A stretch of DNA of 64,000 nucleotides. Origin: Gemmatimonadota bacterium (GTDB lineage Bacteria; Gemmatimonadota; Gemmatimonadetes; Longimicrobiales; Gaopeijiaceae). Positions 1-9,296 of the stretch are shown one piece after another (position 1 is the stretch's first letter; the number at the start of each line of letters is the position of its first letter). The notes under the pieces are model-generated. The model saw nothing but the letters and a program-made list of their open reading frames with translations. It was not told the DNA's origin and searched no databases. The stretch covers positions 25,165 through 89,164 of the forward strand of contig JAGWBQ010000001.1 in the NCBI GenBank assembly GCA_021295815.1, written 5' to 3'. Made by a program: the position numbers and the translations under genes.

Positions 1-1
1 A

Positions 2-73
2 TTCGCCCTGCTTCAGCGCAACGCCCTCGACGAGGAAGAGGTGAGGCTGTACCGCTATGCCCAGAGCCGGTAG
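2..73 (+). CDS. C-terminal tail of an unknown protein (cut by window edge)
   Basis: Frame 2 is open from the first bases to a TAG at 71-73 and encodes 23 residues ending in RLYRYAQSR. The tail is charged and looks helical (DEEEVRLYRYAQ), unlike the proline/arginine-rich junk frames nearby, so it probably is the end of a gene that starts before the window. Too little remains to name a family. It is convergent with the ankyrin gene, whose stop lies about 200 bases downstream; I see no clear gene or strong hairpin in the 74-270 gap. Confidence 0.45.
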   Translation, partial: FALLQRNALDEEEVRLYRYAQSR

Positions 74-270
74 CCGCCGTTCATCCCACTTCTCCCTGGC
101 CTCCCCGTTCTCCACCTCGGTGCGCGTGCTTTGCCACGCCGGGGTCGCCTCGACGGTTCACAGCTCGGCACCTCCGCGTCGGGCTCAGAGGCCGTTTCCA
201 GACGGTCCCCCACACACATTGCGCGGTAGGTACGGGCCGTATCACCAGCTGCGAGGGGAGGAAGGGTCAC

Positions 271-3200
271 TCATCCGAGCCTCCTGCCCTGATTCGTTTC
301 CTTTTCCTCCATCAACCGGCTTACCTCCTCCATACCCTGCAGCCACAGGTTCTCGACCGCGTAGTCCATGGGGGTCTTGCCCTCCCGGTCGAGCGCGTCG
401 GGATCGGCGCCCAGCTCGAGCAGCTTCGGGAACACGACCGGGTTGCGCAGGGCCGCGATGTGAAGCGGCGTCCGGCCCGCTCCGCTGCGCGCGTTCACAT
501 CCGCCCCGGCCTTTGCGAGCAATTCCAGCACGGTCGCGTCGGGGTTGAGGGCGGCCGCCCAGTACAGGGGCGTGGCGGCTGCGTCATGCATCCAGTCCAC
601 ATCACCGCGCGCGTGGATATCGGCTCCGCCTTCGATCAGCGCCGCGACGACGGCGGGGTTGGCGTTTCCCGCTACTGCTTCATGCAGGGGTGTCCGGTTT
701 CCCATCCTGGGAGGCAGGCCCCATTGCTGGCCCCAGGGGTTGGTATATCCAAAGACATCACTCAGTCCGTTCCACTCCCACACTTCCTGACTTGTGCCCC
801 TGGCATTCACCTCCGCACCCGCCTCCAAGAGCGCTACGACGACGGCGGGGTTCGGGTTCTTGCCGGCAGCTTCGTGGAGCGGGGTCCGACCCGCCGGCAA
901 CTTTGCATGAATATCGGCGCCCCTGCTCACGAGTTCCGCGATCAGCGCCGGGTTCGCGTTCTCGGCAGCCGCCCGGTGGAGTGCCGTCCTGTACCCCTTC
1001 GCCAACGCGTCCATCCGAGCTCCGGCCTCCAGCAACGCGACCGCGACCTCGGGATTCGCATTGCCTGCGGCCTCGTACAGCGGAGTCGCGTCCGTCGACC
1101 ATGCATTGATCCGCGCGCCAGCGGCGACCAGCGCGGCGATCACGGCAGGATTGGTGTTGTCACGGGCGGCGTAGTCCAATGGGGCATGGCCTTCCTCGTT
1201 TCGGGCCCGTACGTCCAACCCGGCACCCGCCAGGAGATTGATAACGGCCGGGTCCCGGGTCCACGTGGCCGCTACATGGAGGGGTGTGGAGCCATTCGGA
1301 TAAGATATCGTCCGACCAGTGCCGGTTCCGAACCACCCAATGTCCCTCATGCCCGTCATCTCCGCCCCCGCTTCCATACACGCGGCTACCTGCGCGGCCG
1401 TAGCCCCGGCGAAGAAAGTCGGTGTCGGCCACAACCGGCAAGCGCCCGGATCGGAAACCCTGCCCCAGTCGTCCACCGCCGTTCGATCGGCCCCGAGTTC
1501 CAGCAGGCGCCGGACGACGGCGGGACTGACCTGCCTCACGGCCCAGTGAAGGGGGGTCTCCCCGTTCTCGTCGCGCGCGTCCACGTCGGCACCGGCATCC
1601 GCCAGGAGCTGGACTACCGCAGGAGAACCCCAGGGCCCGGTAGCCGAATGCAGAGGCGTGGCACCTTTCTCGTAGCGCATCTCCAAGTCCGCCCCTGCCT
1701 CGAGGAGCATCCTGACGCTCTCGGGCCGGTTCGCCTTTGCTGCGTAGTGCAAGGCCGAACCACCACGATCGTCGGGAGCGTTGACATCCGCGCCGCGATC
1801 CAGCAGAGCCGAGACAACGGCGGGTACGCCGACGGCTTGGTGCAGCGGGGTTGCACCCGCCCGGTTCCGTGCGTCCACGTCCTCCCCGGCATCCAGCAGG
1901 GCGGCGATAGCACCCGGGGCGAAGGAACGATTCCAACCCAGAAGCCGCACCAGAGTATGCAGCGGCGTTTCCTCCGCTTCGCTGCGGGCGGTCAGTTCGG
2001 CGCCGGCCTCCAGACAACCCCGAATGCTCGCAGGTGGAGCCACGGCGAACAGATCGAAGCGCTCCCAGTCGCAAACCGGGGCCAACCGGTCCTCCGCCGG
2101 ATCGGTTTCCGGCGCTGCCCCCAGTTCCTGAAGTTTGTCTGCCAGTTGGGCGCTTCCCAACCTCCTGGCCCTCCCCAGCGGGGTCTCGCCACCGCTGTTT
2201 CGCAGTCCAAGGTTCGCCCCGGCACGCACCAACGCAACAGCCAGCGCCGTGTCGCGCTCCAACAGCGCCGTGTCGGCCGTCTCATGCGGGGGTGTCGGCT
2301 GCGGGGGGGCGCGAAAGAAGGGATTGCGACCGTTCACATAGTAGTTGGTGGACCGAACCGATCTGCGGCCGTATGCAACCACGAGATGCAGGGGAGTGTT
2401 GCCATTCTCGTCGCGCTTGTTGGCGTCCGCGCCGGCCTCCAGAAGCAGGCGTACGTTGGCGAGGTGTCTGGCTGCGGCTGCCCGGTGCAGGGGTGTTTCG
2501 TCCCTAGCGTTCAATCCATCGGGATCGGCACCGGCCGCAAGCAGGGCGGAAACTCGCGACGAATCGTCGCTGGCGCCGGATGCCAGGTGCAGAGGTGTGT
2601 CGCCGACACTGGCCGCCCTTTGCGGAAGCGCGGCGCTGGCAAGCAGGGGGAGGGCGCTGGCAGTCGGATACGTGGGGGCGTAGCCCGCCCTGGCGCGCGC
2701 GTTCGGGTCCGCACCCGCATCCAGAAGCGTGGCGATCAAAGGCACGGTGGCCTCGCGGGAACGGGAAAAGGACGCGACGTGAAGGGGAGTCCACCCCCTT
2801 CGGTCGCGTGCGTGCGGATCTGCTCCCAGCTCCAGCAGCCGGTCTACAACGGTGAGGTCGCCCCATTCGGATGCTCCATGCAGCGGAGTGCCTTTGGCAT
2901 TGTTCGGCACATTCGGGTCCGCTCCCACCTCCAGAAGCAGATTCGCGAGGCCCGCATTCCTCATTCGGACCACGTAGTTCAGGGGAGTCTCGTTGATGTA
3001 GTTCCGAACATCGATATCCCAGCCTGACTCCAGGCACGCCTTCAGGGTTTCCGCAGCGAGGGTCTCTTGGAGCCAGTTCTGCCAGTCGTTGCAGTTGTCG
3101 GAATCGGCACCGGGAACTCCGTCGCGATCGATACCGCGAACTCCGCCCGGGACACTGCGGACCTCGCGGGAGCCGGCATCGCGACCCGCGACCGTGCCAC

Positions 3201-4536
3201 GCTGGTTCCGCGCTGTCGAATCGGCTCCCAGTTCCAGCAGCTTCCCCATTACCGAGGGCTGCGGATTGCGGTTGGACCGGGCAGCGTGCAGGGGCGTGTT
3301 CCCCATGGCGTCCCGCGCATTCACGCCGGCACCGGCTGCCACAAGAGTCGCGATTGCCAAGGCCCGCCCGCCCTGCGCCGCCTCGTGCAACGGAGTGCGA
3401 CCCATCAGGTCCATCGCGTCTACGTCCGCACCCGCCGCCAGAAGCATCGCGACTCGGCGAGAGTCGTTCGGGTTCGCATGCAAGGGAGTTCTTCCCCAAA
3501 GATCGACCGCGTTCACATCGGCTCCGGCCGCCAACAGCAAGTTGACGATCTCCTCACGGCTTCCGTACCACACCGGGGTCGCCCCTTTCCAGTCCCGTGC
3601 GTTCACATCCGCCCCGGCCGCCAGCAGCATGGCCACGATGCCGGGGTTCGGCCCCCGCCCGGAGGACGCCCCGTGCAGCGGTGTCGAGCCGCTGTGGGTG
3701 CGCGCGTTGACATCCGCTCCCGCCTCCACCAGCAATGCCACGACGGCCGAGTCCGGCCTCCGATGTGTCCACTCGTGAAGCGGGGTTTCGTTGGCTGCGT
3801 TGGGATCCGCGCCGCGGGACGCATGATGCAAAGGCGTTTCGCCTCGGTCGTTGCGCGCGCCAATGTCAGCGGCCGCATTCAGTAGCACCCGGACGATTGT
3901 CGAGTCGCTGCGTGCAGCGGCGTGCAGCGGCGTCGTGCCCTCCCAGTCTCCCGCGTTGACGTTGGCACCTGCCTCCACCAGCACCCGAACGATGGCTGTA
4001 TCCCCCTCCCGGGCCGCCCGGTGCAGGGGCGTCCTGCCCCATTCGTCCCCGGCGTCGACATCCAGGCCGGCCGCCAGGCACGCGACAAGCGTGGCTTGGG
4101 TGGCTCTCTGGTGGAACGCCGACGTGGTCCAGTTCTCGCAGTTGGAAGGATCAGCCACTTCGCCGCGGTCGTTTTCCGCCATGGGATCCGCCCCGAGCTT
4201 CAGCAGTGTTGCACCCACCTCGGGATTCGAGTTGGACCACGATGCATGCAGGGGCGTGTTTCCGGCGGCGTCCCGGGCATTGGGATCGGCTCCCGCCTCG
4301 ATCAGGGCGACAACCACGTCCGGCTTCCGACTCGAGGCCGCAACTTCGTGCAGCGGAGTCCTTCCATTCGGGGCCCGTGCGTTCGGGTCCGCGCCGGCTT
4401 CGAGACAGCTCGTCACCTGTTCGGCGGTGGCGTTCCGGAAGAAGTTCGGGGAGCCCCAGCCCGTGCAGTCCACCTGGCCGGCGGCAGGCACCGCGAATAG
4501 GAGGAAGATGGATGCAGTCGAAATGAATCGCTTCAT
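271..4536 (-). CDS. Giant secreted ankyrin-repeat protein with five Cys-Trp-headed modules
   Basis: A 1421-residue protein made almost entirely of ~33-residue ankyrin repeats (G-x-TPLH-x-AA ... LLxAGADVNARD). It begins with a clear signal peptide (MKRFISTASIFLLFAVPAAG), so it acts in the periplasm or outside the cell, probably as a protein-binding scaffold. The repeats fall into five modules, each opened by a non-ankyrin header with a Cys, a Trp and a second Cys 19-20 residues later. First cysteines are at about residues 24, 133, 482, 822 and 1033; their partners are at 44, 153, 501, 841 and 1053. These ten are the only cysteines I find. Several modules end in ELGAD-x(2)-A and run into the next header. 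No transmembrane anchor is visible after the signal. The repeats are diverged in DNA, so it is an old array. Partner and function are unknown. Confidence 0.93.
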   Translation of the reverse strand: MKRFISTASIFLLFAVPAAGQVDCTGWGSPNFFRNATAEQVTSCLEAGADPNARAPNGRTPLHEVAASSRKPDVVVALIEAGADPNARDAAGNTPLHASWSNSNPEVGATLLKLGADPMAENDRGEVADPSNCENWTTSAFHQRATQATLVACLAAGLDVDAGDEWGRTPLHRAAREGDTAIVRVLVEAGANVNAGDWEGTTPLHAAARSDSTIVRVLLNAAADIGARNDRGETPLHHASRGADPNAANETPLHEWTHRRPDSAVVALLVEAGADVNARTHSGSTPLHGASSGRGPNPGIVAMLLAAGADVNARDWKGATPVWYGSREEIVNLLLAAGADVNAVDLWGRTPLHANPNDSRRVAMLLAAGADVDAMDLMGRTPLHEAAQGGRALAIATLVAAGAGVNARDAMGNTPLHAARSNRNPQPSVMGKLLELGADSTARNQRGTVAGRDAGSREVRSVPGGVRGIDRDGVPGADSDNCNDWQNWLQETLAAETLKACLESGWDIDVRNYINETPLNYVVRMRNAGLANLLLEVGADPNVPNNAKGTPLHGASEWGDLTVVDRLLELGADPHARDRRGWTPLHVASFSRSREATVPLIATLLDAGADPNARARAGYAPTYPTASALPLLASAALPQRAASVGDTPLHLASGASDDSSRVSALLAAGADPDGLNARDETPLHRAAAARHLANVRLLLEAGADANKRDENGNTPLHLVVAYGRRSVRSTNYYVNGRNPFFRAPPQPTPPHETADTALLERDTALAVALVRAGANLGLRNSGGETPLGRARRLGSAQLADKLQELGAAPETDPAEDRLAPVCDWERFDLFAVAPPASIRGCLEAGAELTARSEAEETPLHTLVRLLGWNRSFAPGAIAALLDAGEDVDARNRAGATPLHQAVGVPAVVSALLDRGADVNAPDDRGGSALHYAAKANRPESVRMLLEAGADLEMRYEKGATPLHSATGPWGSPAVVQLLADAGADVDARDENGETPLHWAVRQVSPAVVRRLLELGADRTAVDDWGRVSDPGACRLWPTPTFFAGATAAQVAACMEAGAEMTGMRDIGWFGTGTGRTISYPNGSTPLHVAATWTRDPAVINLLAGAGLDVRARNEEGHAPLDYAARDNTNPAVIAALVAAGARINAWSTDATPLYEAAGNANPEVAVALLEAGARMDALAKGYRTALHRAAAENANPALIAELVSRGADIHAKLPAGRTPLHEAAGKNPNPAVVVALLEAGAEVNARGTSQEVWEWNGLSDVFGYTNPWGQQWGLPPRMGNRTPLHEAVAGNANPAVVAALIEGGADIHARGDVDWMHDAAATPLYWAAALNPDATVLELLAKAGADVNARSGAGRTPLHIAALRNPVVFPKLLELGADPDALDREGKTPMDYAVENLWLQGMEEVSRLMEEKETNQGRRLG

Positions 4537-4814
4537 GGCTTTGAGGTGGTACTACTTCGTTGGACAGTTCAAGGGTAAGATTAAGATGTATTCCGGCCGG
4601 GTTTGAGAGCCCTCGGGAACCTCCGTTACATCAAAGATATCCCCCGGTAGCCGGGAGAGGAACCCGACCGGCGACCGGGAGCTGCCGGCGAGCGGGGAGC
4701 GCGTGCGGAGCTGGCGGACGGCGCGGCGCACCTCCGTACTGCGGCCTCCTGGTGTGCACTGCGGTGGGCGGGAAAATGTTCGGACCCGTGGACGAACGGA
4801 GCCTGCGGCCGCTC

Positions 4815-5025
4815 TCGCGACGCCGTGGTGTACCTTGGCGAACACCTCCGGCGCGGTGTCGAGCATCTGCCGCTTCCACGGGCTCACCTGGTTCGGACGA
4901 AGCTCATGCCGCGCGGCGATCGCCTGCACGCTGCCGCGCTCCCGGGGCGCCTCCAGCGCCACACGGCCCTTGACTCCGCCGTGAATCTCCGTCTCTTCCT
5001 TGTCTCTCGGTGCCTCCCGTCCCAT
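4815..5025 (-). pseudogene. Remnant of an IS3-family OrfA transposase (N-terminal helix-turn-helix)
   Basis: The reverse frame from the ATG at 5025 reads GRVALEAPRERGSVQAIAA then RHELRPNQVSPWKRQMLD and APEVFA. This is the classic start of IS3/IS911-type OrfA proteins (VALEAL...ELA..Y..HP.QI..WK). OrfA should continue with a leucine-zipper region (E..LY.KIG.L..E..FL), but after EVFA the frame becomes unrelated arginine-rich sequence, and I find no OrfB. The open frame runs on to 4552 by chance. It is therefore a truncated, probably dead fragment, a scar of a mobile element between the ankyrin gene and the next lipoprotein gene. The exact 3' edge is uncertain. Confidence 0.7.
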
Positions 5026-5089
5026 GATACGTTCACTTTAGAGACCGGTGCTAAGAAACCGGGACCACATCGAGACAGGAAGGATCCGG

Positions 5090-6310
5090 ATGATAACCAG
5101 GCGTTTCCCAACCACTCACAGCGCCGCGGCCATTGCCATCGCCGCCGTTGCAGCGTGCGGCGACGGCGTATCCGGCGGCCGCTCCTCGGCCATGGTCACC
5201 GACAGCGCCGGCGTCCAAATCGCCACCAGCGACCCGTGGACCGCAGAGGCTCACTGCGCAATCGGCGAAGAGCCAGTTCTCTCGATCGGCACCCGCGAAG
5301 GGGACGGTCCCCAGATCTTCTTTCAGGTGCGCCATGCCGCCCGCCTGTCGGACGGCTCCGTAGCGGTCGTGGACGGCTCCAGCCGAGAAGTCCGCGTGTT
5401 CGCCGAGACCGGTGCACACCTCGTTTCCATGGGTGGCCGTGGCGAAGGACCCGGTGAATTCGGCGGCCCCTGGCTCCTATGGGTGCTGCCGGGTGACACC
5501 CTCTGGGTAGGCGATTACCTGCCATGGCGCTTCAACGTCTTTTCCGCGGACGGGGTATTCGTCCGTTCGGTAGCTCCAGAGGACTTTTCCCTGCACACCC
5601 TTGTCCCTCCCGGCGGCGTGCTGGACGGCGGCTCCTCCGTGAATGTGACGCAAGCGGCTGGAGGAGGGGGTGATTTCGCCACTCCGGTGAACTTCCTGGT
5701 GATCGCGCATGGCCCCGATGGTGCCGTTCTCGATACGCTTGCGACCCTGCCGGGAAAGCGTCTCGGCTCGTTGCCGGGATTCGCCGGTTTCATCGAGCCA
5801 CTGTTCGAGGCGTCCTCGTTCGTGGCCGCCCGCTCGTCCACCGTCGCGACGACCACCGCGCGGGAACCGGAAGTTCGGATCTTGGACGGAGCGTTCCAGC
5901 TGCGCCGCATCATACGCTGGTCGGATCCGGACAGAGAGGTGACCGGCGCACACGTGCGAGCGGCCCACGAGGACTACATCGCCCGGCACGGCGGTCCCGA
6001 AAGCCCAGGCTGGAGCGCCGGGCACGAGGCTGCCATCAGCGACGATCGACCCGTGGCCGAGGTGTTTCCGACCGCTTCGGATCTCATGGTCGGGAGCGCC
6101 GGGCGCCTGTGGCTGAAACGCTACCCGAGGCCCCGCGAAGAACCGTCTTGGATGGCCTTCCAACCTGGCGGAGACTTCTACTGCCACTTCCGCCCAGGTC
6201 CGCAAATGACGCCGCTCGAATTCGGAGCCGACTACCTGCTCGCCCTGCACCGTGACGACCTGGGTGTGGAACGGGTCATGATGTACGACCTGACCAGGAA
6301 CTCCAGTTGA
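5090..6310 (+). CDS. 6-bladed beta-propeller lipoprotein
   Basis: A 406-residue exported protein. The ATG at 5090 is chosen over an in-frame upstream codon at 5048 because it has a GGAAGG ribosome site 7 nt upstream and begins a signal peptide with a lipobox (IAAVAAC, Cys at about residue 23). The body shows the signature of Gemmatimonadota/Bacteroidota 6-bladed propellers: VVDGSSREVRVF, the GGRGEGPGEFG loop and GDTLWVGDY. Such proteins are outer-membrane or periplasmic lipoproteins of unknown ligand; a paralogue lies at 19109-20323. No catalytic motif is seen. It stands alone between the IS remnant and the M20 peptidase gene. Confidence 0.85.
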   Translation: MITRRFPTTHSAAAIAIAAVAACGDGVSGGRSSAMVTDSAGVQIATSDPWTAEAHCAIGEEPVLSIGTREGDGPQIFFQVRHAARLSDGSVAVVDGSSREVRVFAETGAHLVSMGGRGEGPGEFGGPWLLWVLPGDTLWVGDYLPWRFNVFSADGVFVRSVAPEDFSLHTLVPPGGVLDGGSSVNVTQAAGGGGDFATPVNFLVIAHGPDGAVLDTLATLPGKRLGSLPGFAGFIEPLFEASSFVAARSSTVATTTAREPEVRILDGAFQLRRIIRWSDPDREVTGAHVRAAHEDYIARHGGPESPGWSAGHEAAISDDRPVAEVFPTASDLMVGSAGRLWLKRYPRPREEPSWMAFQPGGDFYCHFRPGPQMTPLEFGADYLLALHRDDLGVERVMMYDLTRNSS

Positions 6311-6536
6311 TCCCGCCGGTCCTCGACGAACGGGGAACGCGCCCCGACCGTACCGTGGCGCTTTCGGCATGGCGGGCAGGGGTGGGGCGGGCCGAAGAAG
6401 CCTGGACGCACATGGATTACCAGCTCCTCCCACCCAACCCGGCCCCGGTACCGTCATGCCTTCCTCCTCCCCCGCCCACCTCGCCCGCGCAAGCCACATG
6501 ACCGGGAAAGCCGGTCGCTCGCTGTGCCCTGGAGCG

Positions 6537-8096
6537 ATGCGCCACCCTTTCCGATGCTTCGCCATCGGCCTGGCCGCGCTGCTTCATACCGCCGCTCCTT
6601 CCGCGGCCCAGCCCGCCGGGGAGATCGCACAGAGCTACCGGCGCGCCCACGAGGCCGAGATTCTGCGCGACTTCGCCGAGCTGCTCACCTATCCCAACCG
6701 GTCGAGCGACACCGAGGACATCATGCGAAACGCACGCTTCATACGTGACCTCCTGAGCGAGGCGGGAGCCGAATCGGAGCTGCTTACCCTCGACGGCGTG
6801 GCACCGCTCGTCTACGGCGAACTCGAGGTCCCGGGCGCGACCCGCACCTTGGGCATCTACGTTCACTACGACGGTCAGCCGGTCGATCCCCGGAACTGGA
6901 CCCATCCCCCGTTCGAACCCACCCTCTATTCGGCCTCGATGGAGGTGGGCGGCGAACCGATCCCGATGCCCGGACCCGGCGATCCGGTCGATCCCGACTG
7001 GCGCATCTATGCCCGTTCGGCCGGCGACGACAAGGCTCCGATCACGGCTGTACTCACGGTTCTGGAGGCTTTTCGCGAGGGCGACGTGAACCTGACCTCG
7101 AACCTGGTCTTCTTCTTCGACGGCGAAGAGGAGACTGGATCGCGCAACCTCGGCCGCTACATGGAGATGCGCGCCGAGGCGTTGGAAGAAATCGACATCT
7201 GGCTGTTCTTCGACGGGCCAGCCCACCAGAGCGGACGTCCGCAGCTCACCTTCGGAGTGCGGGGTTCGATGGGCATGGAAATCACGGTCTACGGCGCCAC
7301 GCGCAATCTTCATTCCGGCCACTACGGCAACTGGACACCCGACACCGGCAGCATCTTGGCACACCTGCTGGCGTCGATGAAGGACCGGGATGGTAGGGTT
7401 CTGGTGGAAGGCTGGTACGACACCGCCGACCCACTCGGCGAGGAGGAGCAGGCGGCTTTGGCGTCGATCCCCGACGTGGACCCGACGTTGCGCAGGGAGC
7501 TGGGGCTCGCATGGACGGAGGGACAGGGAGAATCGATCGCCGAACGCCTTCTCCTGCCCGCCCTCAACGTCCGCGGAATCACTAGCGGAAACACCGGCGC
7601 ACTGGCCCGCAACGTCATACCCAACACCGCCGTCGCCGCCCTCGGCATCCGACTGGTCAAGGGCAACGATCCCGCGCATCTTCGCCGGCTCGTGGTCGAA
7701 CACATCCAGGATCGGGGTTTCCATGTGGTGACCGAGGACCCCGACATGGAGACCAGGCTGCGCCATCCGCGCATTGCCAAGGTGACGGGCGGGGGCGGCT
7801 ATCCGGCTGCGCGGACGAGCATGGCCGACCCCTTTGTGCAACAGGTGATCGGCGCGGCCTCGAACGCGGCCGACCGGGCGTTCGGACCTGGTTCGCTCGT
7901 GCTCGCGCCGGGAATGGGCGGGACGCTGCCGCTCTACCTGTTCACCGATGTCGCGGGTAAGCCGGCGATCGTGGTACCGGTCGCCAACCACGACAACAAT
8001 CAGCACGCTCCGGACGAGAACCTCCGGATCGGGAACCTGTGGTACGCGATCGACCTGTATGCGGAGCTGTTGACCATGCCGCCGGTTGTGTCGTAG
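6537..8096 (+). CDS. Secreted M20-family metallo-dipeptidase
   Basis: About 519 residues from the ATG at 6537, which starts a clean signal peptide (MRHPFRCFAIGLAALLHTAA ... SAAQ). Longer in-frame starts at 6369 or 6498 only add a proline/arginine-rich leader. M20 zinc-peptidase motifs are in order: VHYDGQPVDP (first metal His and Asp), RSAGDDK (bridging Asp), FFFDGEEETGS (catalytic Glu pair), a dimerisation domain with LHSGHYGN, and the C-terminal NHDNNQHAPDE metal His. It should hydrolyse dipeptides or short peptides in the periplasm. Peptide specificity cannot be read from the sequence. The neighbour downstream is convergent. Confidence 0.9.
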   Translation: MRHPFRCFAIGLAALLHTAAPSAAQPAGEIAQSYRRAHEAEILRDFAELLTYPNRSSDTEDIMRNARFIRDLLSEAGAESELLTLDGVAPLVYGELEVPGATRTLGIYVHYDGQPVDPRNWTHPPFEPTLYSASMEVGGEPIPMPGPGDPVDPDWRIYARSAGDDKAPITAVLTVLEAFREGDVNLTSNLVFFFDGEEETGSRNLGRYMEMRAEALEEIDIWLFFDGPAHQSGRPQLTFGVRGSMGMEITVYGATRNLHSGHYGNWTPDTGSILAHLLASMKDRDGRVLVEGWYDTADPLGEEEQAALASIPDVDPTLRRELGLAWTEGQGESIAERLLLPALNVRGITSGNTGALARNVIPNTAVAALGIRLVKGNDPAHLRRLVVEHIQDRGFHVVTEDPDMETRLRHPRIAKVTGGGGYPAARTSMADPFVQQVIGAASNAADRAFGPGSLVLAPGMGGTLPLYLFTDVAGKPAIVVPVANHDNNQHAPDENLRIGNLWYAIDLYAELLTMPPVVS

Positions 8097-8174
8097 GCGC
8101 CGTAGCGGGCGCGCCTGGGGCATTCCCGGCTTGCCGCTCGGTCTCGCGCCTATCCCGGAGGAGGGCTGGGGCGT

Positions 8175-9296
8175 CTACATCCATGCCGCCTTCTTCCTCG
8201 GTTTTCCAGTCCGGCTTGGCCGCGTCCGCGGCCCCGCACCGGCGATCTCGTCGACAACCCAGTCGCCGACCTCGACAGTGCCGGCCGATCCGCCCAGATC
8301 CGGGGTCGTCACGCCCGTCTGGACCGATCGGACCACCGTCTCCTCCAGCAGAGCGGCGGCCTGCGCGTGGCCGAAGTGGTCGAGCATCATGCCCACGCAC
8401 CGGACGGCGCCGAGAGGATTGGCGATGCCGCGCCCGGCTATGTCGGGGGCCGAACCATGGACCGGCTCGAAGAGCGCGTGGCGGCCGGGATGGAGGTTCG
8501 CCGACGCCGCCATCCCGAGACCGCCGGTCACTGCCGCCGCCAGGTCGCTGACGATGTCCCCGAAGAGATTCGAGGTGACGATCACCTCGTAGAGCTCCGG
8601 CCGTCGGACCAGATTCATGGCCGCAGTGTCGATATAGGCGTGATCGGTCTCGATTCCGTCAAACTCGGCCGCCACCTCACCGAAGACCCGGCGATAGAGG
8701 CCGCCGGCCCAAGGCTGGGCGTTGGCCTTGTCCACAAGGGTCACCCGTCCGCGACCGCGCTCGCGGGCGAACTCGAATGCGGCCCGGACGATGCGCTCGA
8801 CTCCCTTGCGGGTGTTCACGTCCTCCTCGATGGCGATTTCGTCGGCGGTCCCGGTCTTGAACGACCCGCCCATGCCGAGGTAGGCTCCCTCGGTGTTCTC
8901 GCGAAAGGTGTCGATCCGGGTCGGCAGCCGTGCCCGTTTCAGAGGAGAGAGCTCGGGCGACACCAGGATGGCCGGACGGTGATTGACGTAGAGGTCGAGC
9001 CGGAAGCGCATGCCGAGAAGAATGTCCCTGGCGTGTTCGTTGCCGGGCACTCGGGGATCGCCCAGAGCTCCGAGCAGAACCGCGTCAAAGTCCTCGGAGA
9101 TGCTCCGAAACTCGTCCTCGGTGACGGTCACGCCCGCCTCCAGATAGCGGTCCGCGCTCAGCGGCAGCTCCGTCATCTCGAAGAGAGAGGTGTCGAACGC
9201 GGCCTCCACCGCCTTCGCGGCGCGGGTAGCCTCCCGGATCACTTCCGGTCCGATGCCGTCGCCCTCGATCACGGCCACCCGGATCTCGGAAGCCAT
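8175..9296 (-). CDS. leuB: Isocitrate/isopropylmalate dehydrogenase family enzyme, probably 3-isopropylmalate dehydrogenase
   Basis: 373 residues, close to normal LeuB length. Hallmarks of beta-decarboxylating dehydrogenases are present: VIEGDGIGPEV at the N-terminus, LDLYVNHRP ... SPLK, RENTEGAY, VDKANAQ (catalytic Lys), the metal-binding NLFGDIVSDLAAAVTGGLG and the NAD-binding HGSAPDIAGRGIANP. The SPLK segment and GLGMAAS favour isopropylmalate dehydrogenase (leucine synthesis, oxidative decarboxylation to 2-oxoisocaproate). The LeuB/TtuC/isocitrate subfamilies overlap, and no leuA, leuC or leuD lies beside it, so a tartrate- or malate-type activity is possible. It starts immediately upstream of the stop of the TPR gene, suggesting cotranscription on the minus strand. 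Confidence 0.82.
   Translation of the reverse strand: MASEIRVAVIEGDGIGPEVIREATRAAKAVEAAFDTSLFEMTELPLSADRYLEAGVTVTEDEFRSISEDFDAVLLGALGDPRVPGNEHARDILLGMRFRLDLYVNHRPAILVSPELSPLKRARLPTRIDTFRENTEGAYLGMGGSFKTGTADEIAIEEDVNTRKGVERIVRAAFEFARERGRGRVTLVDKANAQPWAGGLYRRVFGEVAAEFDGIETDHAYIDTAAMNLVRRPELYEVIVTSNLFGDIVSDLAAAVTGGLGMAASANLHPGRHALFEPVHGSAPDIAGRGIANPLGAVRCVGMMLDHFGHAQAAALLEETVVRSVQTGVTTPDLGGSAGTVEVGDWVVDEIAGAGPRTRPSRTGKPRKKAAWM

Noticed and set aside
460-3027. 855-residue plus-strand open frame
   Set aside because: It is the antisense shadow of the ankyrin repeats; its periodicity and Arg/Gly/Pro content follow the complementary repeat DNA.
271-4536. Regular DNA periodicity of about 99 bases, considered as a CRISPR or satellite array
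   Set aside because: The period is the 33-codon ankyrin unit; copies are diverged at DNA level and lie in one open frame.
6307-6501. 64-residue proline-rich frame between the propeller lipoprotein and the M20 gene
   Set aside because: No ribosome site; composition of non-coding GC-rich DNA.
6417-8123. 568-residue minus-strand frame
   Set aside because: Antisense shadow of the M20 dipeptidase gene, whose metal motifs are on the plus strand.
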